Position numbers and translations under genes: made by a program. A stretch of DNA of 12,920 bases, from assembly GCA_009775605.1 (NCBI GenBank), contig VSPV01000070.1, positions 1 through 12,920 of the forward strand, written 5' to 3'. Below the pieces are notes generated by a model that did no database searches, was not told where the DNA came from, and worked only from the letters and a program-made list of their open reading frames with translations. This document shows, one piece after another, positions 1 to 8,228 of the stretch; position 1 is the first letter of the stretch, and each line of letters starts with the position of its first letter. This DNA comes from Paramuribaculum sp. (GTDB taxonomy: Bacteria; Bacteroidota; Bacteroidia; Bacteroidales; Muribaculaceae).

Positions 1-74
1 ACGAATCCTGTCATGGATAGCAACATTCTATTATGTATTTTTTACAAATTTACTAATTGCAGGGGAAAAATATC

Positions 75-82
75 TAACTTTG
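75..82 (+). promoter_or_regulatory. Bacteroidetes-type -7 box (TAACTTTG) of tsaB
   Basis: TAACTTTG fits the Bacteroidetes primary-sigma -7 consensus TAnnTTTG exactly. It is 17 nt upstream of the tsaB ATG, which predicts a leader of only about 10-15 nt. A TTG lies at 57-59, but its spacing of 15 nt is shorter than usual, so the -33 element is uncertain. No gene is visible in bases 1-99. Confidence 0.7.
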
Positions 83-99
83 CCGCAAATTTTTGAATC

Positions 100-804
100 A
101 TGGCTTTAATTCTGAATATCGATACTTCAACATCGGTCTGCTCCGTGGCTCTGACCGCCGAGGGAGCCGTCCTTTGCCATTATGAGGATTTCAAGGGGCG
201 TAATCATGCCGCTTTGCTGAGCGGCTATATAAAAGGGTGCCTTGACTGGGTGCGCGACCACGAGATGAAACTCGAGGCTGTAGCTGTGTCCATGGGGCCC
301 GGCAGTTATACCGGTCTTCGCATAGGCCTTTCCGAAGCCAAGGGTCTGGCTTTTGCGCTGGATATTCCTCTGATAGGGGTCGATACCCTGAAGATAATGG
401 CGGTTCACACCATGTTCAATTTCGATATCGAGCCCGACGACAGATTCATGCCCATGATCGATGCGCGCCGGATGGAAGTCTATACCGCTGTTTATGACAT
501 GGCGCTCCAGACCGTCGAGGCTCCGCATCCCCTGATTGTAGAGCCCGACAGTCTTGACCGGGCAACCGCCGAGGCCGCTCCTGGCCGTCTGCTTGTGATG
601 GGCGACGGAAGCAACAAGATCAAAGATGTGGTGCGTACACCCGGTGTGGTGTTCGTGGATGATGTGGCGCCGCTGGCCGTCGATATGATGCCTCTGGCTG
701 AAAAGGCTTACCGCGACCGCGATTTTCTTGATATAGCGTATTGTGTGCCGGAGTATCTGAAAGAGTTTCAGGCCACTAAGCCAAAGAATCCGCTCGGCAA
801 ATAA
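100..804 (+). CDS. tsaB: tRNA threonylcarbamoyladenosine biosynthesis protein TsaB
   Basis: TsaB is the non-catalytic ASKHA-fold partner of TsaD. With TsaE it forms the cytoplasmic complex that transfers threonylcarbamoyl from TC-AMP to A37 of ANN-decoding tRNAs (t6A). The 234-residue protein has the normal family length. Visible motifs are the N-terminal NIDTSTSVCSVAL strand-loop (residues 6-18), the hallmark GPGSYTGLRIG (66-76) and PMIDARRMEVY (118-128). The ATG at 100 is the only sensible start: it precedes the conserved first strand directly and lies just downstream of a promoter box. The gene is a single unit with its own promoter and a strong terminator shared with the convergent fkp. 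The C-terminal half is more variable, as usual in the family. Identification is firm; nothing unusual was seen. Confidence 0.95.
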   Translation: MALILNIDTSTSVCSVALTAEGAVLCHYEDFKGRNHAALLSGYIKGCLDWVRDHEMKLEAVAVSMGPGSYTGLRIGLSEAKGLAFALDIPLIGVDTLKIMAVHTMFNFDIEPDDRFMPMIDARRMEVYTAVYDMALQTVEAPHPLIVEPDSLDRATAEAAPGRLLVMGDGSNKIKDVVRTPGVVFVDDVAPLAVDMMPLAEKAYRDRDFLDIAYCVPEYLKEFQATKPKNPLGK

Positions 805-847
805 GGGAGTGGGATAATAGTCCGAACGCTGTCCGTAAAGAAAAATC

Positions 848-884
848 AGACGGAGCATTCAATTTGATTTTGAGTGCTCCGTCT
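848..884. terminator. Bidirectional rho-independent terminator between tsaB and fkp
   Basis: A 15-bp stem with one G-T wobble (848-862 pairs with 870-884) encloses a 7-nt loop. TTTT (884-887) follows on the plus strand. AAAAA (841-845) precedes it, giving a T-run on the minus strand. The hairpin can therefore terminate tsaB rightward and fkp leftward, matching the convergent arrangement. Confidence 0.85.
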
Positions 885-912
885 TTTGTCGTTGTAATGG
901 TTGAATAATGGG

Positions 913-3717
913 TTACGAGCGGGAAATCTGGAGACCTTTGCGGCAAAGGCTCATCTCCACCATTCTCGCACGCGGATTAGGCGTGTTTTCCTGGAGGATA
1001 CGGCGTATGCGTGATGCGGCATCGGTATCCTTTGCAACCATATAGAGGAATCCGCCGCCACCGGCGCCGGGAAGTTTCAGACCTAAGGTGTAATCTTCCA
1101 CAAGTTTTATTATTCTCTTTACGGAATCGGGATTGGTGCCGCTGTCAAGTTTCTGATTCTGGATCCAGGTCTTGGCCACAGCTTTTCCGTAGGCTGTGAA
1201 ATCGCGACGCTGGATTGCGGCTGCTGTGTCAATGGCGTGTTCCTTCATCTCGCCGAGGAGCGTGAGTGTGGAACCCGAGTTGAGGAACATCCGCTGCACG
1301 ATCTCCTGAAGGATATGCTTGGCGGTGCGCGTCACGCCGGTATAGTAGAGAAGATGACACGGAGCGAATTCCGGGTCGGCGAAAAGTGCACCCGTGAGCC
1401 AGTTGACCGAAGGTTGCTGCAGGATGCCGGTTGAGGTCTCAAGGAGCTTGACGCCTCCGAGAAGACCGCCGTACTGATCCTGCCATCCTCCTCCCGAGGT
1501 AAGGAGCTGCTCAAGCACAAGCGTGCGCGTTCCTATCTCGCTTTCTCCCCACCCGAGGCGGCAGAAGTCGTTGAGCGCGCCGAGCACCGTCGCAGCCAGA
1601 ATGGAGCTTGTGCCCAGACCTGAGCCGGCCGGCACGGCCGAGAGAAGGGTTATTTCAATGCCGAAGCCGAAGTCGTCGAGCTGCTGGCGGAGTGTGCGGT
1701 AATTTTTCTCGCAGAAACCCGGAGCGAAACCGCAGAGGGCGAGCGCCGCTTTGGGAATGGAGAACGGGGAGTTCACGCGCTTGAAATCAAGCAGTGTCTC
1801 GTAGTCGTCGATTGTCTCCGACGCACCGAGGTCGATGGAGCGCAGTATTATCTGACGGTGCGGCGCGGGTTTCACGAATACCTGAAGGGGGGGCTGGCCG
1901 TTGAGTTCCACAGCCAGATTCACCACTTTGCCGCCGTTGAAAAGCGAGTAGGGGGGAGTGTCGGTCCATCCGCCGGCCACGTCGATTCTCACCGGGCTGC
2001 GGCCCCATACAATCTGGTCGGAGTAAACGTCGGTGGTGGGAAGCACCGGCTTGCTCTGTGCCGTTTCCAGAATAGCGTCGCGGAGGGTACGGAACGCGCG
2101 TTCGCTCTCGGATTTGTTGTCAAGGAGGCGACCGCGTAGTATGGCGTTGCGTATCTGGAATTCCACAGGTGCATTGCCGTCGACCGGCGCGGGTGCAGGC
2201 ACATTTTCGCGTTGCATGAGAGTGGCGAGATGGTCCAGGTCGAGCTGATAGAATACGCTCCGGTTATAATTGCGGCCGAGCAGCGAGATGTTGTTGCGCT
2301 GGAAGTCGATTCTCTGCTCCTGAGCTCTGCGCAGGTTGGCGTTGTCAAGGAGCATGTCGGCCGACAGTTTTTCGGCATTCATCCACAGCTCGCGGGCCCG
2401 TGTGTCGGAAGCGTCTGAAACCATCCAGTTGATAATGCATTCTGCATCGTCCGGATTGGTTATTACCGGGAAGATGGGTGCCGACTGAAGATCGGCCTCC
2501 GGCATGGTCACGCCACGCTCACGGCACCATTCCGTGACAGGTTTCCCCATCCAGAGGGTGGTGTCTGCCGAGGTGGAGCCTCTCATGGCGTCATCGTAGC
2601 CATAGGGACGGATGGCCCACCCTTTTTCCCCCACTGGTACCATGTCCACGCACACGCTGTCAGGCAGGTCTATCTGCCAGTCGTTGCGGGGAACGCCGGT
2701 GATTATGTGGTTTGAGCGCAGAAGCCATTTGGGACCAACGCAGGCATTTTCAATCCAGATGTTGGTGTTGGCGGCCGTAAGGCGGGAGCTGTCCACCATG
2801 CAGTTCTGTATATACTGCGCGCGCCCCGGCTTGGTGCTGCGGTGGAACACGAGCCTCTGGTCGGCCACGAGGTTCTGCAGGGCGAGTGTGGACGAAAGGA
2901 GCTCGCGCGAGGTGCCGAAATGGTAGAATTCGCCGTCGGAAAGCGGAATGATTACAACTTTCAGGCGGTTGATTTCTTCGTCGTCGGCCGACGGGTTCTT
3001 CCCGAGGGCGCATCCGAACTCCGAATAAAGATCGTAGAACTTATAGGAGCCGTCGGGGTTATGCGAGCGGCGGCGAAGCAGTTCGAGAGCTTTGTCGCTG
3101 AGCAGCCACAGGCCTATATCCATCAGGAAGAGATGTGTCTGGGAGAGTTCCGCCAGCTTGGCCGGTGACGGCTTCTGCAGCATGAAGTCGAGCTCCTCAG
3201 GCGATTCAATCGGGTTCATGAACACTCCGTGGTGGGAGGCGAGCGTGGCGTCTACCCACATGCCGTAGCATACCACATCGGCATCGGCAGGTATCTGAGG
3301 CAGGCGGGAGTTGGCGCGGATACATACGTCGCCGCTGGCTATGAGTGTATTGAGCTTTTCGGGAGCCTGCAGCATGATTTTTTCATAGAGGGGCAGCTGC
3401 AGGTCCAGCAGGGTCTGGTCAATCTTCTCGCCCACGGCCCAGCGCATCACGGGAATCGGTGTGAACACTTTTCCTATGGGTGCGTAGGCGGGGAGGCGGC
3501 GGCTTTGTCCGCCGGCATGGATTATGATTTTTTTGCCGGAGGTGTCCCGGGCGCCCGACTGCTCGTAGCGGTCGAGAAGCCATGCGGTGCCGGCGCCGGA
3601 ACCCAGACGGCTGTCGGCAGGATCGCTCGTGCAGAACCATGATTCCTCCGACCATTGTGGAACGATGTCGGATATGCAGTTTACAAGATTAGAGGGGAGT
3701 GACAGAAGTTTCTTCAT
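913..3717 (-). CDS. fkp: Bifunctional L-fucokinase / L-fucose-1-phosphate guanylyltransferase (Fkp)
   Basis: Fkp phosphorylates L-fucose with ATP, then joins fucose-1-phosphate to GTP to give GDP-L-fucose, the donor for fucosylated capsule and surface glycoproteins. The 934 residues match the family's usual 940-950. The N-terminal guanylyltransferase shows GSGAGTAWLL (39-48) and HAGGQSRRLPAYAPIGKVF (67-85). A linker with beta-helix-like hexapeptide character follows (about 300-350). The C-terminal GHMP kinase has VWGRSPVRIDVAGGWTD (570-586), the ATP loop PAGSGLGTSS (696-705), GGGWQDQYGG with a probable catalytic Asp at 747, and LPGAGGGGFLYM (882-893). Both active sites look complete, and no signal peptide is present, as expected for a cytosolic enzyme. 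The gene stands alone between terminators; no fucose permease, isomerase or glycosyltransferase is in view. Confidence 0.95.
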   Translation of the reverse strand: MKKLLSLPSNLVNCISDIVPQWSEESWFCTSDPADSRLGSGAGTAWLLDRYEQSGARDTSGKKIIIHAGGQSRRLPAYAPIGKVFTPIPVMRWAVGEKIDQTLLDLQLPLYEKIMLQAPEKLNTLIASGDVCIRANSRLPQIPADADVVCYGMWVDATLASHHGVFMNPIESPEELDFMLQKPSPAKLAELSQTHLFLMDIGLWLLSDKALELLRRRSHNPDGSYKFYDLYSEFGCALGKNPSADDEEINRLKVVIIPLSDGEFYHFGTSRELLSSTLALQNLVADQRLVFHRSTKPGRAQYIQNCMVDSSRLTAANTNIWIENACVGPKWLLRSNHIITGVPRNDWQIDLPDSVCVDMVPVGEKGWAIRPYGYDDAMRGSTSADTTLWMGKPVTEWCRERGVTMPEADLQSAPIFPVITNPDDAECIINWMVSDASDTRARELWMNAEKLSADMLLDNANLRRAQEQRIDFQRNNISLLGRNYNRSVFYQLDLDHLATLMQRENVPAPAPVDGNAPVEFQIRNAILRGRLLDNKSESERAFRTLRDAILETAQSKPVLPTTDVYSDQIVWGRSPVRIDVAGGWTDTPPYSLFNGGKVVNLAVELNGQPPLQVFVKPAPHRQIILRSIDLGASETIDDYETLLDFKRVNSPFSIPKAALALCGFAPGFCEKNYRTLRQQLDDFGFGIEITLLSAVPAGSGLGTSSILAATVLGALNDFCRLGWGESEIGTRTLVLEQLLTSGGGWQDQYGGLLGGVKLLETSTGILQQPSVNWLTGALFADPEFAPCHLLYYTGVTRTAKHILQEIVQRMFLNSGSTLTLLGEMKEHAIDTAAAIQRRDFTAYGKAVAKTWIQNQKLDSGTNPDSVKRIIKLVEDYTLGLKLPGAGGGGFLYMVAKDTDAASRIRRILQENTPNPRARMVEMSLCRKGLQISRS

Positions 3718-3752
3718 TGTTTATCAGTCCTGGTATAAGTTATGAGGATTTA

Positions 3753-3760
3753 CAAATTTA
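3753..3760 (-). promoter_or_regulatory. -7 box (TAAATTTG) of fkp
   Basis: On the minus strand TAAATTTG matches TAnnTTTG and lies 35 nt upstream of the fkp ATG, predicting a leader of roughly 28 nt. No convincing -33 TTG is at the usual spacing. Confidence 0.65.
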
Positions 3761-3794
3761 CGATTTTCCGTATAATTGAATACCATACGGCATA

Positions 3795-3830
3795 AAAAAG
3801 TCGCCGCAAGCGGTGCCTGCGGCGACTTTT
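3795..3830 (-). terminator. Rho-independent terminator of the M16 peptidase gene
   Basis: A perfect 13-bp GC-rich stem (3796-3808 with 3818-3830) encloses a 9-nt loop. On the minus strand it ends in a T-run (rc of 3794-3799). It lies 24 nt past the M16 stop codon and upstream of the fkp promoter, separating the two units. Confidence 0.85.
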
Positions 3831-3853
3831 ATGGGTTTCTTATTCAGAAAGAT

Positions 3854-6679
3854 TTATTCTGCGGGGTCAAGAATCACTGTGATGTAGTTGCCCTGACCCA
3901 GGAACTGTTTTGCCCAGTTCTGGATATCGTCCACGGTAACGGAGTTGATGGTCTCGATGTTGCCGTTGAAGGTATCCACGCCGTTGGCGAGCCATCCGTT
4001 TATGGCACCGAGCCAGCTGCCGTTGAGTTCTTTTCCTTCAGTGGCTTCTTTCACCATGAATTCCTTCACAGGATCAAGTTCGGTCTGCTTTACGGTAGAG
4101 GTGAGGCTGTTCATCTCGTCCTTGATTATACCGAGCACTTTTTCCTTCATTTCGGGTTTCATGGGGAATGCCGTGAGAAGCTGGCTGTTGGGAACACTGT
4201 TGCGCGACTGCAGGCCTTGTGCGCCGATTGAGTATACGGCACCTTCTTTTTCTCTTACAATGTCGTTGAGACGTTTTGAGAGAATCTGGCCTGCCATGCT
4301 GGCAAGGAAGTTGTTGCGGCCGTTGTAGGCAAGTTCGCCGGAAGCATCGACGTATGCCCAGGTCTGCGGAGTCTGCATGGAGGTGGTATAGGTCTTGGTG
4401 ATGACGCCGTGGTTCATCTCGAACTGTTTGTCAACGCCTTTGAATTTGCGCAGGGCCGGATCGTTCTTGCCGGGAAGCGAAGCGATATACTGCTCAACCA
4501 TGGGCTTGAGCGAATCGGGATTGACATTGCCTATGAAGGTGAAAGTGAATTCTCCTGCATTGGAAGTCATGGCCTTGCATATGTCGAGAATCTGCTCGCG
4601 GCTTGCGCCCTCCACGTCGGCAACCTCAAGAGTGCGGAGGCGGGGGGAGGAGTAGAGCGTTTCATACAGGCGTTTGCGGAACACTGACTGGGGATCGTTC
4701 TCTTTGTTGTGGAGCGAGGCAATCTCACGTTTCTGAAGAGCTTCGAATTCCTCGGAGGTGAAGTTGATGGAAGTGAATCCCATATAAATCAGCTCCATGA
4801 GGGTGGAAAGATCCTTAGGGGTGGAGAAGCCGTCGAATGTGCGGCTGTAGAGGTTGAACGAGGGGTCGAGGGTCACCTGTTTGCCTGAGAGATATTTGTT
4901 GAGGTCGGTGCGGGTGTAGGTGCCGAGTCCGTAACGGCTAAGGGCTGTAGGCATGAACAGAAGTGATTTCAGGTATTCGGAGCCGTAGGCCGAGGTTCCG
5001 TTGTTGGCGTAGGCTGAGAAAAGCACTTCGTTGTCCTTGAAGTCGGTGGGCTTCACAATCACGGTGGCGCCATTGCTCAGAGTCCATACGGTGGCGTCCC
5101 ACTGCTTGCTGTGCTCTTCCTTGACAACCTTGCCGGGAGCGGGGAGCGAGGGAATCAGGGGTTCGGATTTTACTTCTTCCTTGTAGGGCTCGATAGTCTC
5201 GGCGTCAACAGCGGCGAGAGCGGCGGCTACTTCCTCCTCGGTGGGGTATTTGCCTTCCTTGTTGTCAGGCAGGAGCATGAGAAGAATGCGGTTGTCGTCG
5301 GTTATGAGCTGCGGAAGAAGCTGGTTGAGCATCTGTACCTGCACCATGCCCGACATGTTCTGCATGAGCTTGAATTCTTCCTCTACGGTGGGGATAGGCT
5401 CGTTGGAGAGGAAGTTGGCAACGTATTCCTGTACGTATTCGTTGCTCTGGCGCTTGTTGCGGTTATTGTAGGCGTTTTCGAGCTGCGACAGATATTCGTC
5501 GCGCTGACGCTCGTATTCAGTCACGGTGAATCCGCCGCGTTTTGCGCGGAGCACCTCGCGGTATACGGCCGAAATTGCCGGAATGATTTCTTCGGGAGCC
5601 TTGGGAACGGCCACAAGGTCAACGCTGCTCTTGGTGCGCGCGAGCAGGAAGTCTCCGTACATTACGGCTGCCTGTGCGAATGGTGCGTCAGGCTTTGACT
5701 GGAGATCGGCAAGACGGGTGTTGAGCATCGAGGTAATCATCCGGGTCATGAACTTGGTGAGGAGGTAGGCCGGAGTGTTCTTGAGCGAATCGGGGAATGC
5801 CTCGCTCTTGATCATGAGCTGGGCTATGCTTATGGGTTGCTCGGGGTCATGGCCAATGGCATAGATGGTGCCTTTGGTGTCCTCTACGGGGAAGTAGATG
5901 CGCTCGGCGGGATTCTCGGGCATTTCTATGTCGGAGAACATTTCCTTGATTTTGTTCTCAATACGGTCCACGTCGATGTCGCCCACCACGATTATACCCT
6001 GAAGGTCGGGACGATACCATTTTTCATAGTAGTCGCGGAGTGCCTGATGTGGGAAGTTGTCCACCACTTCCATGGTGCCTATGGGCAGACGGTGACCGTA
6101 GATGTTGTTGGGGTAAATTTTCGGAAGCAGGTCGGTGAGTATGCGCATCTGACCCACATTGGTGGTGCGCCATTCCTCATGAATTACGGCACGCTCGGCA
6201 TCGATTTCCTCGGGGAGGAGGAGAAGGTCGTTGGCCCAGTCGTGGAGAATGAGCAGACAGGAGTCCTGAACGCTCTCGCGCGCCACCGGCACATTGTCGA
6301 TGTTGTAGATGGTCATGTCGACGCCTGTCTGGGCGTTGAGGTTCTGACCGAATTTCACGCCCACGGACTCAAGCCAGTTGATGAGGTTCTTGCCGGGGAA
6401 GTGGGTGGTTCCGTTGAAGCACATGTGCTCGAGGAAGTGGGCGAGGCCCTGCTGCTCGTCGTTTTCGAGCACGGAGCCCACGCGCTGGGCGATGTAGAAA
6501 TCGGCCTGTCCCTTGGGGAGCTCGTTGTGGCGGATGTAATAGGTCATGCCGTTAGGGAGCCGTCCTATCCTTACGTCGGGGTCGGTTCCTAACTGGGGCA
6601 TCTGCTGGGCGGTGAGTGCTTGCGGCAGAAGCATCACGAGCGCCATGAACAGAGATAGCAGTAGCGAAGTTTTCTTCAT
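3854..6679 (-). CDS. Secreted M16 family zinc metallopeptidase (pitrilysin/insulinase-like, two-half)
   Basis: M16 peptidases enclose short or unfolded peptides in a clamshell and cut them with one zinc site. The 941-residue chain carries both halves, as in pitrilysin and insulysin. An N-terminal signal peptide (about 1-24, cleavage after LTA before QQ) places it in the periplasm or envelope. The inverted zinc motif HFLEH is at residues 81-85. The third ligand is Glu162 in DAERAVIHEEW, 77 residues after His85, exactly the family spacing. The second half, starting near residue 535 with TVWTLSNGATVIVKPTDF, lacks an HxxEH and is the usual inactive partner. The start ATG directly precedes the MKKTS signal peptide. 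Terminators lie on both sides; no TAnnTTTG box was found in the 110 nt upstream, so its promoter is unassigned. Substrate unknown; peptide scavenging or envelope turnover is inference. Confidence 0.93.
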   Translation of the reverse strand: MKKTSLLLSLFMALVMLLPQALTAQQMPQLGTDPDVRIGRLPNGMTYYIRHNELPKGQADFYIAQRVGSVLENDEQQGLAHFLEHMCFNGTTHFPGKNLINWLESVGVKFGQNLNAQTGVDMTIYNIDNVPVARESVQDSCLLILHDWANDLLLLPEEIDAERAVIHEEWRTTNVGQMRILTDLLPKIYPNNIYGHRLPIGTMEVVDNFPHQALRDYYEKWYRPDLQGIIVVGDIDVDRIENKIKEMFSDIEMPENPAERIYFPVEDTKGTIYAIGHDPEQPISIAQLMIKSEAFPDSLKNTPAYLLTKFMTRMITSMLNTRLADLQSKPDAPFAQAAVMYGDFLLARTKSSVDLVAVPKAPEEIIPAISAVYREVLRAKRGGFTVTEYERQRDEYLSQLENAYNNRNKRQSNEYVQEYVANFLSNEPIPTVEEEFKLMQNMSGMVQVQMLNQLLPQLITDDNRILLMLLPDNKEGKYPTEEEVAAALAAVDAETIEPYKEEVKSEPLIPSLPAPGKVVKEEHSKQWDATVWTLSNGATVIVKPTDFKDNEVLFSAYANNGTSAYGSEYLKSLLFMPTALSRYGLGTYTRTDLNKYLSGKQVTLDPSFNLYSRTFDGFSTPKDLSTLMELIYMGFTSINFTSEEFEALQKREIASLHNKENDPQSVFRKRLYETLYSSPRLRTLEVADVEGASREQILDICKAMTSNAGEFTFTFIGNVNPDSLKPMVEQYIASLPGKNDPALRKFKGVDKQFEMNHGVITKTYTTSMQTPQTWAYVDASGELAYNGRNNFLASMAGQILSKRLNDIVREKEGAVYSIGAQGLQSRNSVPNSQLLTAFPMKPEMKEKVLGIIKDEMNSLTSTVKQTELDPVKEFMVKEATEGKELNGSWLGAINGWLANGVDTFNGNIETINSVTVDDIQNWAKQFLGQGNYITVILDPAE

Positions 6680-6714
6680 AAATCGGTTATTGTGATAAAT
6701 AATTTTGGTTTCTA

Positions 6715-6741
6715 TAAAAACGCATCTGTGAAATCAGACGC
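6715..6741 (-). terminator. Rho-independent terminator of the nhaC-type gene
   Basis: A 7-bp stem (6722-6728 with 6735-6741, one G-T wobble on the transcript) with a 6-nt loop is followed on the minus strand by GTTTTT (rc of 6716-6721). It lies about 50 nt past the antiporter stop codon and just before the M16 start region. Confidence 0.7.
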
Positions 6742-6789
6742 AACCACCGGGATAAAGTTGCACGGGGTGACGAAAATTTTGCAGAAAAA

Positions 6790-8151
6790 TTATGCTTCCG
6801 CAAAATCCGCCGTACTTACGGCATGACGCGGAGAGCCGATTATGATGGCTCCGGCCAGACACAGACAGAGCGCCCAGGGATAGAAGAGATAGGGCCACGG
6901 GGCGGCGGGAGAGATTTCAGCCATGCCGCTCACAAGGAGGGTCTGGGCGCCGAACGGTATGAGGCATTGGGTAATGCAGGAAGAGGTGTCGAGCAGCGAG
7001 GCGGCGCGGCGCGGCGATATGCCGTAGCGTGTGGCGAGAGAGCGGGAGAGGGAACCGGTGGTGAGAATTGCCACGGTGTTGTTGGCCGTACACAGATTGA
7101 CGCACGATGTGATGACGGCTATTGCTGCCTGCGCTCCACGGTAGCCGAGACCACGCGTGGTGATGAGCGACAGGAGGTAGTCGATGCCTCCTGCAGCCTT
7201 GACTATGCCGAGCATTCCGGCGGCAAGAAGGGTTATGACTATTAGGTCGCTCATGCTCTCTACTCCTTTGCCCATAAGCCCGGCGGCTTCGAGCGGTGTC
7301 ATGCCGAAGGGGAGCGAGGCTGCCAAAGCCGCGATTATTCCGCATATGAGCACCACGGTAACGTTGACTCCGCAGGCAGCCATTCCTATCACCAGCAGAT
7401 AGGGAAGCACCAGCCTTACGTCGCTCCACGCAAAAGAGGCGTTTTGAACGGCAGCCGTGCTGTCAAGACCTATCACGGTGTAAATGGCAAGCGTTATCAC
7501 GGCCGCCGGGAGCGCAATGCGCAGGTTGGCATGGAATTTATCGCTCATCCGGCATCCCTGTGTGCGCGTGGCAGCGATGGTGGTGTCGGAGATGAATGAG
7601 AGGTTGTCGCCGAAAAACGCTCCTCCGAGCACAGCGGCCGCATAAAGTGGCACCGGCGCGCCCGCGCTCTGCGCAAGTTCGACAACCAGAGGGGTCAGGG
7701 CCACCACGGTGCCGACCGAGGTGCCTATCGACATGCTTATCAGGCATGCCGCCAGAAATATGGCGGGAAGCACAAAGTCGGCAGGAAAGCACACCAGCGT
7801 GAGCCGCACGGTGGCGTCGACCGCTCCCATGCCTTTGGCGAGGGAGGCGAATGTTCCGGCGAGGATGAAAATCCACACCATGTAGAGAATATTGTGGTTA
7901 CCGGCGGACTCAGAGAACGTTCGGATGCGTTCCTGAAGCGGATGGCCGCGGTAGATGGCTATGCTCCAGATGGAAGCCGCCACAAGCGCTATGGTGATGG
8001 GTATGGCGTAGAAGTCGCCTATCACCAGAGATGCTCCCACATAGAGCGCGAGAAACATTAGCGCCGGGGAAAGCGCGAGCAGCCCGCGGCGATGGGATGC
8101 TGCGGGCTTTTGCTCGGGTAATTCGGGAATTTTATAGTCGGTATTTTTCAA
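6790..8151 (-). CDS. NhaC family Na+/H+ antiporter
   Basis: An inner-membrane secondary transporter predicted to exchange Na+ for H+, serving pH and sodium homeostasis; some NhaC relatives move malate/lactate instead. About a dozen hydrophobic segments fill the sequence. Diagnostic family motifs are GTSVGT (143-148) and GGAFFGDNLSFISDTT (176-191), followed by TRTQGC. I place the start at the TTG at 8151-8149, giving 453 residues beginning KNTDYKIPELPEQ. The frame extends to another TTG at 8175, but that codon lies inside the promoter -7 box (8173-8180), so it cannot be in the mRNA. No in-frame ATG occurs before about residue 32, which would delete the start of the first membrane helix. The gene has its own promoter and terminator. 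The specific symbol is uncertain because the family is broad. Confidence 0.9.
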   Translation of the reverse strand: MKNTDYKIPELPEQKPAASHRRGLLALSPALMFLALYVGASLVIGDFYAIPITIALVAASIWSIAIYRGHPLQERIRTFSESAGNHNILYMVWIFILAGTFASLAKGMGAVDATVRLTLVCFPADFVLPAIFLAACLISMSIGTSVGTVVALTPLVVELAQSAGAPVPLYAAAVLGGAFFGDNLSFISDTTIAATRTQGCRMSDKFHANLRIALPAAVITLAIYTVIGLDSTAAVQNASFAWSDVRLVLPYLLVIGMAACGVNVTVVLICGIIAALAASLPFGMTPLEAAGLMGKGVESMSDLIVITLLAAGMLGIVKAAGGIDYLLSLITTRGLGYRGAQAAIAVITSCVNLCTANNTVAILTTGSLSRSLATRYGISPRRAASLLDTSSCITQCLIPFGAQTLLVSGMAEISPAAPWPYLFYPWALCLCLAGAIIIGSPRHAVSTADFAEA

Positions 8152-8172
8152 TATCAGTGCCTTATAAGACCG

Positions 8173-8180
8173 CAAATTTA
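8173..8180 (-). promoter_or_regulatory. -7 box (TAAATTTG) of the nhaC-type gene
   Basis: TAAATTTG on the minus strand matches TAnnTTTG and is followed by CGG. Transcription would begin near 8166, about 15 nt before the TTG proposed as the start codon. This short leader resembles that of tsaB. The box fixes the upstream limit of the coding region. Confidence 0.7.
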
Positions 8181-8228
8181 CTAAAATCTGCGGAAAGCAG
8201 GCAATTATATAATGAATTTCCGTTCTGT

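Noticed and set aside
127..858. A 243-codon open frame on the minus strand opposite tsaB
   Set aside because: It lies entirely antisense to a clear TsaB gene, has no recognisable domain and overlaps the terminator; it results from codon bias on the coding strand.
5837..6592. A 251-codon plus-strand frame opposite the M16 zinc domain, Val/Gly/His-rich
   Set aside because: It is the mirror of well-conserved M16 code; no promoter, family motif or independent start signal was seen.
8184..8196. Small CTGC/GCAG hairpin as a terminator for the porin gene
   Set aside because: The stem is only four base pairs and the following sequence is a broken T-run leading straight into the next promoter; too weak to call.
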